From assembly GCF_900104785.1 (NCBI RefSeq), contig NZ_LT629733.1, positions 2,769,001 through 2,833,000 of the forward strand: 64,000 bases of DNA, in the 5' to 3' direction. Below the pieces are notes generated by a model. It worked only from the letters and a program-made list of their open reading frames with translations, was not told the origin of the DNA and searched no databases. The position numbers were made by a program, and so were the translations under genes. This DNA comes from Formosa sp. Hel1_31_208. GTDB taxonomy: Bacteria > Bacteroidota > Bacteroidia > Flavobacteriales > Flavobacteriaceae. Numbering within the stretch: the stretch's first letter is position 1; the number at the start of each line of letters is the position of its first letter. Below are positions 19,013 to 26,789 of the stretch, one piece after another.

Positions 19013-19048
19013 AAAAGTAGGGTTATGTTCTTGAGTGTTGTCTTAGTA
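19013..19048 (+). promoter_or_regulatory. Candidate ECF-sigma promoter before the Kazal-like lipoprotein (copy 2)
   Basis: AAAAGTAGGGTT (19013-19024), 12 bases, then GTTGTCTTAGTA (19037-19048); the second block differs from copy 1 at one base of 12, and AT-rich similarity continues for several bases. The lipoprotein ATG is 43 bases downstream. It ties this gene to the adjacent FecI/FecR system. Confidence 0.7.
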
Positions 19049-19090
19049 TTGATTAATCACTCAAAATAAATTGTTAACTATAAAAATACT

Positions 19091-20416
19091 ATGATGAAAA
19101 ATTTGAAATTATTCTTTTTAAGCTTCGTATTAATAACAGGTGTCTTAACGTCTTGTACCAATGATGAGCCTGTAATTGAAGAACAAAACATTGACGAAAG
19201 TCAAGCGATAACCACCTCTTTATCTGCATTAAGCCTTCAGTTTAATAGCCAAGGTGATGTAGAGCCAACCGATAACCCATCAGGAAATATTGTTTTTGAT
19301 TTCTGTTTTGATTTTGTTTATCCCTTAAATTTATCTTACAATACAGGAACGACAGTTACGGTAAATAGTCTTGAAGATTTAATTGCTATTATTATTAACT
19401 CAAACCAAGATTTATTTATTAACGGTATTGCATTTCCTTTTGATGTAGAAACCTATAACGATGATAGTGATGCTATTGAAATCGTTACTATTAACAATGA
19501 AGACGAATTTATTGACCTCCTAGAAGATTGTGATTTTGATAATGAATTTGATTGTGAGTGCTCTGAAGAATACGATCCGGTATGTGTGGAAATTGAAGCT
19601 CCAGACGGACAATCATTTGTAGTAACCTATCCAAATGAGTGTTACGCACTTTGTGATGGTTTTACAGAAGATGACTTCACCGAAAACTGTGAAGATGACT
19701 TCAATAATACAGGTGGATACGAATGTTTTACATTTAATTTCCCATTAACTATAGTTACCGACAACAACGAAACTATTACAGTAAACTCTCAAGCTGAGTT
19801 AGATACAGCTTTATATAACTCTTATTATTTTGATTTTGTATATCCCTTCAGCGTTACTGATGATGAAGGTGAAGTTGAAACTATAGAAGATGAAATTGAC
19901 TTTATTGAGCTCCTTGAAGATTGTTATGATGATTTCGAAGATTGTGATTGTTCAGACGAGTTTAATCCGGTATGTGTGCAGGTAACTGGTCCAACTGGTA
20001 ATATTGAAATTTTTGTTTTTCCAAATGAATGTTTCGCCTTATGTGAAGGGTTTACCGGAGAAGATTTTATAGAATGTGAAGATAATAACACAGGTGATTG
20101 TACTGAAAATGACTACGTTTTAAATTTAACGCAATGTAATCACTTTGCCTATTTTTTAAATGGTAATGATCAGCAAGCATATCTAGTTGAATTCTCAGCT
20201 AATGGTACTTTAACAATCACTAATGAAGATGAATCGTTCAGTACTACTGGGATTTGGGAATTTGGAGCTACAACAGCAGATGGTTTTGCGACAATTGAAA
20301 TTGACGCAGTAGCTGATGATTTTGATGATGTTTGGGGAATAACAGGCTGTGAAGCTGAGTTCCTTTATATGTTTTCAACGTCGCAAACTTTTGTTATCGA
20401 CGTCATTTGTGAGTAA
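19091..20416 (+). CDS. Acidic lipoprotein with two Kazal-like modules
   Basis: A 441-residue lipoprotein (signal ending VLTSC). It holds a duplicated unit: a beta-rich segment with FVYP and a TVNSLEDL/TVNSQAEL block, ending in LLEDC, then a Cys-rich module CECSEEYDPVCV...YPNECYALCDG (about residues 158-203), repeated as CDCSDEFNPVCV...FPNECFALCEG (about 291-335). PVC-V and the NEC-ALC-G spacing resemble Kazal protease-inhibitor domains. A lipocalin-like C-terminal part (TLTITNEDESFSTTGIWEF) follows. Very acidic. It probably sits on the outer membrane and may serve the divergent TonB receptor; inhibitor activity is only inferred. Confidence 0.82.
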   Translation: MMKNLKLFFLSFVLITGVLTSCTNDEPVIEEQNIDESQAITTSLSALSLQFNSQGDVEPTDNPSGNIVFDFCFDFVYPLNLSYNTGTTVTVNSLEDLIAIIINSNQDLFINGIAFPFDVETYNDDSDAIEIVTINNEDEFIDLLEDCDFDNEFDCECSEEYDPVCVEIEAPDGQSFVVTYPNECYALCDGFTEDDFTENCEDDFNNTGGYECFTFNFPLTIVTDNNETITVNSQAELDTALYNSYYFDFVYPFSVTDDEGEVETIEDEIDFIELLEDCYDDFEDCDCSDEFNPVCVQVTGPTGNIEIFVFPNECFALCEGFTGEDFIECEDNNTGDCTENDYVLNLTQCNHFAYFLNGNDQQAYLVEFSANGTLTITNEDESFSTTGIWEFGATTADGFATIEIDAVADDFDDVWGITGCEAEFLYMFSTSQTFVIDVICE

Positions 20417-20440
20417 TTATAAAAGTTGATTTTGATTATA

Positions 20441-20476
20441 AAGAAACCCTTCAAAAATATATCTGAAGGGTTTCTT
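20441..20476. terminator. Bidirectional terminator between lipoprotein gene and dps
   Basis: Stem AAGAAACCCTTC / GAAGGGTTTCTT with a 12-base loop, lying between two convergent genes (stop at 20416 and stop at 20491). Confidence 0.85.
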
Positions 20477-20490
20477 ATTTGTATACCTGA

Positions 20491-20970
20491 TTAGATACTT
20501 TCTCCTAACCATGCTTTCATCATCCATACTGTTTTTTCCTGTTGTGTTATAAAATCACTCATCATAGAATTTGTTCCTTCATCATTAGCCTCACCTGACG
20601 ATTCTAGAATTTGACGTTCAATCTTCAACAATTCAGTTAAAGAACTAACAATTAATTTCACAGCTTTTTCATCTTCGGAGATGTCTTTGCCAACCGGTAC
20701 TTTAGCTGCCTTTGAATAATCATCAAAGGTGTGTAAAGGCGTTGCTCCAAGGGTTAAAATACGTTCTGCTATTTCATCCACTTTCAAATTAGCATCTGTA
20801 TACAACTCTTCGAACTTTACATGTAAATCGAAAAAACGCTTTCCTCTTATGTTCCAGTGAATACCTCGTAAATTTTGATAATATATTTGAAAATTTGCTA
20901 AAAGCTGATTTAAATCTGTTGCGATTACTTTTGTTTTTTTGGTGTTTAAACCTATACTATTTAATGTCAT
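20491..20970 (-). CDS. dps: Dps-family ferritin-like DNA-protection protein
   Basis: A 159-residue Dps protein that forms 12-mers, oxidises Fe(II) with peroxide and shields DNA. Ferroxidase landmarks are YYQNLRGIHWNIRG, then FFDLHVKFEELYTDANLKVDEIAERI, with His, Asp and Glu ligands in the usual order; the C-terminal helix ends MMKAWLGE. Length is normal. It is divergent from oxyR with a 109-base shared regulatory gap full of TTwATGAATA boxes, which points to peroxide control. Confidence 0.95.
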   Translation of the reverse strand: MTLNSIGLNTKKTKVIATDLNQLLANFQIYYQNLRGIHWNIRGKRFFDLHVKFEELYTDANLKVDEIAERILTLGATPLHTFDDYSKAAKVPVGKDISEDEKAVKLIVSSLTELLKIERQILESSGEANDEGTNSMMSDFITQQEKTVWMMKAWLGESI

Positions 20971-20983
20971 ATCTTATATTGTT

Positions 20984-21072
20984 TTTATGAATACGAAGTT
21001 AACATGTAATTCATTAAATTTATTATAGTATTTATGAATAGTTTTTATATCTTTATAGTCTTAATGAATAGT
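20984..21072. promoter_or_regulatory. Repeated operator-like boxes between dps and oxyR
   Basis: TTTATGAATA occurs at 20984-20993 and 21031-21040, TTAATGAATA at 21061-21070, and an inverted near-copy (TTAATGAATT on the minus strand) at 21008-21017. The last two copies lie inside an 18-base direct repeat ATAGTnTTnATGAATAGT at 21025-21042 and 21055-21072, exactly 30 bases apart, i.e. about three helical turns. A near-consensus -7 element TATCTTTA is at 21048-21055. This suits cooperative binding by OxyR tetramers, but binding is inferred. Confidence 0.55.
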
Positions 21073-21079
21073 AACGCGT

Positions 21080-22018
21080 ATGACAATCACACAATTACAT
21101 TATGTACTGGCGATAGCTGAATATAAAAACTTTACCAAGGCTGCAGAAAAATGCTTTGTAACACAGCCCACACTAAGTACTCAAATTCAGAAATTAGAAG
21201 AAGAATTAGACATTCTTATTTTTGATAGAAGCAAAAAACCTATAGAACTCACAGATGTGGGTAGAAAAATTGTTCAGCAAGCCAAAAATATAGTCAATGA
21301 ATCTGATCGCATTCAAGATATTGTAGATCAGCAAAAAGGATTTATAGGAGGTGAATTTAAACTGGGTATTATTCCAACGGTAATGCCAACGCTTTTACCT
21401 ATGTTTCTGAAAAGCTTTATCAAAAAATATCCGAAAGTAAAACTCAAAATAGAAGAGCTTACCACAGAAGAAATTATTACTCGTATCATGGATGGTCATT
21501 TAGATGCCGCAATTGCTGCAACACCATTAGAACATGAAAGTATCAAAGAACGTGTCTTATATTATGAACCATTTGTGGCGTATATTCCAGATGATCATCG
21601 CCTAAAAGACAAGAAAAAAATAGCCATTTCTGATTTAGATATCAATGACATGTTACTTCTTGAAGATGGCCATTGTTTTAGGGATGGTGTTCTTAATTTA
21701 TGTAAAGCTTTTAAAAGTCATGAAGACGATCAATTTCAATTAGAAAGTGGTAGCATTGAAACTTTAGTGAAATTATCTAACGAAGGGCTTGGCATGACCT
21801 TGCTGCCTTACTTGAATACTTTAGACCTCAATGAAAAGATGTCAAGCATGCTGCATCATTTTAACGAACCCTCTCCGGCTAGAGAGGTTAGTGTTATTTA
21901 TCATAAAAGTGAATTAAAAATGCAGATTATTGACGCACTACATAAGGTAATATCGGGTATCATTAGAGGCGCCATTGCGTTTCAAAATGTAGAAATTATA
22001 AGTCCATTACCTAAATAA
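21080..22018 (+). CDS. oxyR: Peroxide-sensing LysR-type regulator OxyR
   Basis: A 312-residue LysR-family regulator with an N-terminal helix-turn-helix (residues 1-60, FTKAAEKCFVTQPTLSTQIQKLE) and a periplasmic-binding-like sensor domain. The redox segment LLLEDGHCFRDGVLNLC places cysteines at 199 and 208, the same numbers and spacing as the C199-C208 disulfide pair of E. coli OxyR, and keeps the GHCxRD context. It is divergent from dps, a classic OxyR target. It should activate peroxide-defence genes when oxidised. Confidence 0.95.
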   Translation: MTITQLHYVLAIAEYKNFTKAAEKCFVTQPTLSTQIQKLEEELDILIFDRSKKPIELTDVGRKIVQQAKNIVNESDRIQDIVDQQKGFIGGEFKLGIIPTVMPTLLPMFLKSFIKKYPKVKLKIEELTTEEIITRIMDGHLDAAIAATPLEHESIKERVLYYEPFVAYIPDDHRLKDKKKIAISDLDINDMLLLEDGHCFRDGVLNLCKAFKSHEDDQFQLESGSIETLVKLSNEGLGMTLLPYLNTLDLNEKMSSMLHHFNEPSPAREVSVIYHKSELKMQIIDALHKVISGIIRGAIAFQNVEIISPLPK

Positions 22019-22049
22019 TAATGCTCATTATTTGGAAGCGATTAAAATA

Positions 22050-22077
22050 AAAAAAGCGACTCGTAAGTCGCTTTTTT
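22050..22077. terminator. Terminator between oxyR and a small convergent gene
   Basis: Stem AAAAAGCGACT / AGTCGCTTTTT around CGTA, with A and T tracts on either side, so usable from both directions. Confidence 0.85.
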
Positions 22078-22275
22078 CTATTCTTTTAAATAAATTAAAC
22101 ATTGATCTAAGTTTGGGTTCTGCAAAATCAAAGATTTTATAAAAATCTTTAGCTCTTCAATTTCATAAGGTAATAGTCGTTGAAGTGCTTTTTGTAATTC
22201 TTTACAGAACAATGTCGCGTCAAAACTAACTTTATTAAGCACAGTTTTGGTGTACTCATACATCGCTCTTGCCAT
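22078..22275 (-). CDS. Small conserved-type hypothetical protein (65 aa)
   Basis: Function not recognised. It is a 65-residue, mostly helical soluble protein (MARAMYEYTKTVLNKVSF at the start, then LPYEIEELKIFIKSL and a C-terminal QCLIYLKE). It has proper start and stop codons, sits between two terminator-like regions, and has the look of small conserved proteins I recall from other Flavobacteriaceae, so I believe it is a real gene. It is convergent with oxyR across a shared terminator. Confidence 0.65.
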   Translation of the reverse strand: MARAMYEYTKTVLNKVSFDATLFCKELQKALQRLLPYEIEELKIFIKSLILQNPNLDQCLIYLKE

Positions 22276-22405
22276 TCTTTAATTGGGTTTAGGGTTTCTA
22301 AGTAGATTTTTTTTATAGGCTCTTTTTTAAATTATACTTCAATAAATTTAGTAAAAAAAATTTTGTGATTGAAGTTTCATTAAAATTTTAACAGCTAATA
22401 CATTG

Positions 22406-23203
22406 TTAAAATCTATTATCACCATCCAATAAATCGCCCAAACCACCAAGTATACTGCCTTCGCCTTTGCTATTTCCACCCTTAGGCAAAGAAGCTACAA
22501 TTCGTCCTGCTAATCTGCTAAACGGTAAAGACTGGATATAAACAACTCCTGGCCCTTGTAATGTTGCGAAAAACAAGCCTTCACCACCAAAAATAGTATT
22601 TTTTATTCCGCCAATGAATTCTATATCATAATCGATGTCTTGGGTAAAACCAACGATACAACCTGTATCTACTTTTATTACTTCTCCAGGCTGCAATACT
22701 TTACGAGCCATAGTGCCACCTGCATGTACAAAAGCCATACCATCTCCCTCTAATTTTTGCATGATAAAACCCTCGCCTCCGAAAAGTCCGCGACCTAATT
22801 TTTTCGTAAATTCAATTCCAACGCTTACGCCTTTTGCAGCACAAAGGAATGCATCCTTTTGACAAATAAATTTCCCTTTAAATTCAGTGAGATCTATTGG
22901 GACAATTTTTCCTGGATATGGAGATGCAAAAGAAACATTACGTTTCCCAGATAAATCATTATAAAAAGCTGTCATAAACAGACTTTCACCAGTGAGAATA
23001 CGTTTTCCAGCACCTAAAATCTTACCTAAAAACCCTTTATCTTTTTGTGAACCGTCACCAAAAATAGTTTCCATTTTGATACCATCGTCCATCATCATAA
23101 AGCTACCAGATTCTGCAACTACCCCTTCTTGAGGGTCGAGCTCTATTTCAACAAATTGCATTTCTTCTCCGTAAATTCTGTAATCGATTTCGTGTGATGT
23201 CAT
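22406..23203 (-). CDS. TIGR00266 / AIM24 family protein
   Basis: A 265-residue soluble protein of the TIGR00266 (AIM24-like) family, a beta-rich fold with repeated Gly motifs: [51 protein letters not shown] and [22 protein letters not shown]. The C-terminus is a low-complexity Gly/Ser/Asp tail. The molecular role of this family in bacteria is not established. It is followed downstream by the 65-residue gene and preceded by the DUF4442 gene on the same strand. Confidence 0.9.
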   Translation of the reverse strand: MTSHEIDYRIYGEEMQFVEIELDPQEGVVAESGSFMMMDDGIKMETIFGDGSQKDKGFLGKILGAGKRILTGESLFMTAFYNDLSGKRNVSFASPYPGKIVPIDLTEFKGKFICQKDAFLCAAKGVSVGIEFTKKLGRGLFGGEGFIMQKLEGDGMAFVHAGGTMARKVLQPGEVIKVDTGCIVGFTQDIDYDIEFIGGIKNTIFGGEGLFFATLQGPGVVYIQSLPFSRLAGRIVASLPKGGNSKGEGSILGGLGDLLDGDNRF

Positions 23204-23263
23204 TTTAAATATGTTTTTAATTGATTACCTATATGTTTCTTCTTCTATGAATTTGTTACACTA

Positions 23264-23719
23264 TCAACTTTTTACTTTTAAAGTCCACTCAAAATTAAAG
23301 TCGGAAACTTGAACACCTTCTTTATTAATACCCTTAGAATTTAATGTAACCGTTTGTCCTTCTCCAGTTTTAATAGCCTTATTAATAGCACTATCAATAG
23401 CTTCTCCTTGGTGACATGTAAAAGTGATTCTACCCGTTGCTTTTTTTGTAAACAATGCATTATTACTAGCAACAAGTATAGATATGTTTTTTCCGCTTTC
23501 TTTCACTTTAGACATCACTAATGCCCCTGTGGTTAGTTCAGCTGCCATACCTTGTACGGCCCAAAACATAGATTTAAACGGATTTTGATTAATCCAACGA
23601 TGCTTTACTGAAACTGTGCATACGTCGGCTGTTATGGATGTTGTGCGCACACCACAAAAATATGCAGCAGGTAATTTGAATAATAAAAAAAGATTAAGTT
23701 TTCTTGTTGAAACAGGCAT
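23264..23719 (-). CDS. DUF4442 hotdog-fold thioesterase-like protein
   Basis: A 151-residue protein matching the DUF4442 family, related to hotdog-fold acyl-CoA thioesterases. Key blocks are RWINQNPFKSMFWAVQGMAAELTTGALVM and a beta-sheet end FNFEWTLKVKS. No signal peptide. Substrate unknown. It is transcribed towards the TIGR00266 gene with a 60-base gap and may share its transcript. It is divergent from the DUF4870 gene. Confidence 0.85.
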   Translation of the reverse strand: MPVSTRKLNLFLLFKLPAAYFCGVRTTSITADVCTVSVKHRWINQNPFKSMFWAVQGMAAELTTGALVMSKVKESGKNISILVASNNALFTKKATGRITFTCHQGEAIDSAINKAIKTGEGQTVTLNSKGINKEGVQVSDFNFEWTLKVKS

Positions 23720-23777
23720 ATTTATTGGATATTTCAGCTAATGTATTGAAAATTATTGAGACTTCTATTTGTTAATG

Positions 23778-23810
23778 TTATGTTAAATTATAGTACTGTG
23801 CGTAACATAA
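23778..23810. promoter_or_regulatory. Inverted repeat in the DUF4442-DUF4870 divergent gap
   Basis: TTATGTTA (23778-23785) and TAACATAA (23803-23810) form 8-bp arms separated by 17 bases. A TATATTTG -7 element for the plus-strand gene follows at 23827-23834. It could be an operator; no regulator is identified. Confidence 0.35.
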
Positions 23811-23863
23811 TACCTTCTTTTAGACATATATTTGTATAAGAAATTACTATATGTTTTAAAATC

Positions 23864-24310
23864 ATGCTAGACAATCATCAAAAAAACATTGCGACATTTA
23901 TTCATTTATCCACCTTTAGTCGCTTCATTATTCCTTTAGGAAATTATATTGGTCCTATAGTGTTATGGATGGTCAACAAGGATAAATCAGAATTTATAGA
24001 TAACCATGGTAAGCAAGCTATCAATTTTCAGATTTCCATTTTGCTTTACACCTTAATTATTGGAACATTAACTATTCCGTTTTTCATTTTCAAATTTTTT
24101 AATGGTTTGGACTTTGTAGATTTTCATGGATTTAATGACTTCCATATCAACATTGGAGAGCCATCTCCCTTATTATTTATTACCGGAGGTTTAGGGTTCT
24201 TAGCTATTATTGGGTTTATTTTGGAATTAGTATTTATCGTTATCGCAAGCTTAAAAGCAAGAGATGGGGAGATATATCAATATCCACTAACTATCAACTT
24301 TTTAAAATAA
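23864..24310 (+). CDS. DUF4870 domain-containing membrane protein
   Basis: A 148-residue membrane protein of the DUF4870 family, with the family's start block (ATFIHLSTFSRFIIPLGNYIGP), VNKDKSEFIDNHGKQAINFQ, and three to four TM segments. It is related to Tic20-like small membrane proteins; function is not known. The TATATTTG element at 23827-23834 is a likely -7 promoter box. It lies before the PadR-PspC-GIN gene set and is often found near such genes. Confidence 0.88.
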   Translation: MLDNHQKNIATFIHLSTFSRFIIPLGNYIGPIVLWMVNKDKSEFIDNHGKQAINFQISILLYTLIIGTLTIPFFIFKFFNGLDFVDFHGFNDFHINIGEPSPLLFITGGLGFLAIIGFILELVFIVIASLKARDGEIYQYPLTINFLK

Positions 24311-24354
24311 CAGGTTGCTAAATCAATCACATTATATCATCAATCAATCAAAAA

Positions 24355-24393
24355 ATGAACAGTTTATTAAAAATTAATCTCATCAAAATATGA
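24355..24393 (+). other. Possible 12-codon mini-ORF upstream of padR
   Basis: ATG at 24355 opens 12 codons and ends TGA at 24391-24393, which overlaps as ATGA with the start of the next mini-ORF. A very similar stretch before the GIN gene (26747-26776) lacks the ATG, so this may be chance. Confidence 0.25.
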
Positions 24394-24485
24394 CACGAGC
24401 ATCTTATCGTAAAATATTACATGACCTAAATGTCTTGAATGCGAACCGCATAAGACCTTTAAAAAACCTTAGTAGAAACTTATGA
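24390..24485 (+). CDS. Possible 31-residue leader or microprotein coupled to padR
   Basis: A 31-codon frame, basic (MTRASYRKILHDLNVLNAN at the start, five Arg and several Lys in all), with its TGA overlapping the padR ATG as ATGA at 24482-24485. Not recognised as a known protein. The overlap is the usual arrangement for translational coupling, and the space between 24310 and 24482 is otherwise empty, so it could be a small protein or a leader that sets PadR translation. It may also be a chance frame. Confidence 0.4.
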   Translation: MTRASYRKILHDLNVLNANRIRPLKNLSRNL

Positions 24486-24826
24486 AAATAGAAAACACAA
24501 AAGCACAAATGCGCAAAGGTGTATTAGAATACTGTATTTTATCAGTATTAAAAGATGATGATGCTTACGTTGCAGAAATCTTAGGTACACTTAAAGACGC
24601 TAAACTTCTTGTGGTTGAGGGAACAATTTATCCGCTTCTCACAAGACTTAAAAATGCTGGACTCCTCAATTATCGTTGGGAAGAATCCACTTCAGGGCCA
24701 CCAAGAAAATATTATGGTCTTACCGAAACAGGGCAATTATTTTTGAAAGAATTAAACACGACCTGGAACGAATTACAAAACGCAGTTAACTTAGTAACAA
24801 GAGAAAAAACAAAAAATAATGAATAA
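24482..24826 (+). CDS. PadR family transcriptional regulator
   Basis: A 114-residue winged-helix regulator of the short PadR type: MRKGVLEYCILSVLKDDDAYVAEIL, VVEGTIYPLLTRLKNAGLLNYRWEES, and GPPRKYYGLTETGQ, all family hallmarks. PadR proteins usually repress adjacent genes. It overlaps the PspC gene by 8 bases, so it very probably controls or autoregulates that operon. No clear PadR palindrome was found. Confidence 0.93.
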   Translation: MKIENTKAQMRKGVLEYCILSVLKDDDAYVAEILGTLKDAKLLVVEGTIYPLLTRLKNAGLLNYRWEESTSGPPRKYYGLTETGQLFLKELNTTWNELQNAVNLVTREKTKNNE

Positions 24827-26672
24827 AACAGTCAACATAAATTTAGCAGGTATTTTCTTCCATATTGATGAAGAAGCATACTTAAAATTACAGCGCTATC
24901 TTGAGGCTATAAAACGTTCATTTACTGACTCTCAAGGTCGATCAGAAATCATATCAGATATTGAAGCGCGTATCGCAGAATTATTTAGTGAACGTGTTCA
25001 AAACGAAAGACAAGTAATAGGTACAAAAGAAGTAGATGACGTCATCACCATTATGGGACAACCAGAAGACTATCTGGTTGATGACGAAATCTTTGAAGAC
25101 GAACCTAGACAATCGTATTCGTCTACATCGTCCTCTTCTCCTTCTAAAAAACTCTATAGAGATACAGATAACTCCTATATAGGCGGTGTATCTGCCGGCT
25201 TAGGTCATTATTTCGCAATTGATGCGTTATGGATTCGTTTAATTTGGATACTCCTCATTTTTGGTGCAGGTACAGGTGTCTTACTATATATCTTGCTATG
25301 GATCTTTGTTCCAGAAGCAAAAACTACGACTGAAAAACTCATGATGAAAGGTGAACCCGTCAATATAACAAACATCGAAAAAAAAATCAAAGATGGGTTT
25401 GACAGTGTAACCACAGCAGTTCAAAATGTAGATCTAAAAAAACAGGGAGAGAAAATCAAAGAGGGATTTGAACATGTCTCAGACTCCATTTCTGAAAGCG
25501 TAAAAAAAGTCGATTTACCAAAACAGGGTGAACGCATTAAATCAACATCTACCTCGTTTTTTGAAACTTTAGGGAACATCATTATGTTTTTCCTTAAGAT
25601 ATTTGCAAAATTCTTCGGATTAATATTAATGTTCGTTGGGGCTGTTACGATTATTTCATTAGTTGTGAGCTTACTGAGTTTAAGTTTATTAGAATCGGTA
25701 CATATTCCTGGAACCAATTTCTTTGATATAGCTGATGCTGCCAGTGTACCACTTTGGTTAATGTCACTCTTGGTCTTTTTCTTTGTAGGTATCATTGCAT
25801 TTTTCGTCTTCTATTTAGGATTAAAAATATTGATTACCAATTTAAAATCTATAGGGAATGCTGCAAAGTATACCTTACTCGGATTATGGTTGATATCTTT
25901 TGTATCCCTAATCATATTGTCGGCAAGATTCGGATTGAGTTTTAAAGAGGAAGGGTCCTTGATTAAAACGGAAAAATTAGTAACACTAACTTCCAATGAC
26001 ACCATTACTGTAAGAATGAGTAATAACGATTTGTTTGCCAGTCGATATAGTAGAAATTATGGTTTTGACACCGCCTATGATGAAAATGATAATAAAGTAT
26101 TGTACTCTCAAGGTGTGCGCCTTATTGTTAAATCTACAAAAGATAGTATCGCCAAAATTAGAATTGAACGCAGTGCCCGTGGATTTGATTTTGAAGATGC
26201 AAAAACAAGAGCAGAACGCATAAGTTACAAATACGATTTACAAGGCAAGGAGCTCTTATTAGATAGCTACTTAACAATCCCTTTAAAAGAATCTAGAAAA
26301 GGTCAAGAAGTAACTGTTACCATTTATTTACCAGAAGGCTCTGTGTTATTTGCTGATAGAAACACTTATAATTTCCACAGTAATCAATATTATTATAATG
26401 ATATTCTTGATCACGACATGGAAGAACGTCACCTTAAGATTATAACTAATGGTGTAGAATGTTTAGACTGTCCTGAAGATGAAAATTTTAAGGTCAAAGT
26501 AGATGTCGAAGACGAAGGGTCTAGTTTGCAAATTGACGAAGACGGTATCAAAGCTAAGTCTGACAATAGCAGTCTTCAAATAGATGAAGATGGTATTAAA
26601 GCCACCTCAGATGACGTTAAAGTGAATATTGACGACAGCGGCATTGAAATAACGACAGAGGATGACAATTAA
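24819..26672 (+). CDS. PspC domain membrane protein with long C-terminal domain
   Basis: A 617-residue inner-membrane protein. Residues 1-90 form a soluble N-terminal domain (MNKTVNINLAGIFFHIDEEAY, ISDIEARIAELF); PspC spans about 108-170 (LYRDTDNSYIGGVSAGLG, LLYILLWIFVPEAK); an amphipathic repeat region (NVDLKKQGEKIKEGF, KVDLPKQGERIK) follows; then three more TM segments near 245-275, 300-330 and 345-365, and a beta-rich C-terminal domain. The tail is three 16-residue repeats (568-615) built on LQIDEDGIKA. PspC proteins belong to envelope-stress systems. It overlaps padR. Confidence 0.9.
   Translation: MNKTVNINLAGIFFHIDEEAYLKLQRYLEAIKRSFTDSQGRSEIISDIEARIAELFSERVQNERQVIGTKEVDDVITIMGQPEDYLVDDEIFEDEPRQSYSSTSSSSPSKKLYRDTDNSYIGGVSAGLGHYFAIDALWIRLIWILLIFGAGTGVLLYILLWIFVPEAKTTTEKLMMKGEPVNITNIEKKIKDGFDSVTTAVQNVDLKKQGEKIKEGFEHVSDSISESVKKVDLPKQGERIKSTSTSFFETLGNIIMFFLKIFAKFFGLILMFVGAVTIISLVVSLLSLSLLESVHIPGTNFFDIADAASVPLWLMSLLVFFFVGIIAFFVFYLGLKILITNLKSIGNAAKYTLLGLWLISFVSLIILSARFGLSFKEEGSLIKTEKLVTLTSNDTITVRMSNNDLFASRYSRNYGFDTAYDENDNKVLYSQGVRLIVKSTKDSIAKIRIERSARGFDFEDAKTRAERISYKYDLQGKELLLDSYLTIPLKESRKGQEVTVTIYLPEGSVLFADRNTYNFHSNQYYYNDILDHDMEERHLKIITNGVECLDCPEDENFKVKVDVEDEGSSLQIDEDGIKAKSDNSSLQIDEDGIKATSDDVKVNIDDSGIEITTEDDN
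26520..26663 (+). repeat. Three 48-bp in-frame repeats at the end of the PspC gene
   Basis: Three 16-codon units (26520-26567, 26568-26615, 26616-26663). The first two encode almost the same peptide (SLQIDEDGIKA core) but differ at many synonymous bases; the third is diverged (VNIDDSGIEI). Confidence 0.75.
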
Positions 26673-26789
26673 CAGGTCATCCTAAGCTAACAACGGTTCA
26701 GATATTTAAATTAGAACTAATCAACCATTTTTTTAATATTTGAACCATCATCAATCAAAAACAAACAGTTTATTTTAAAACAAACAATC

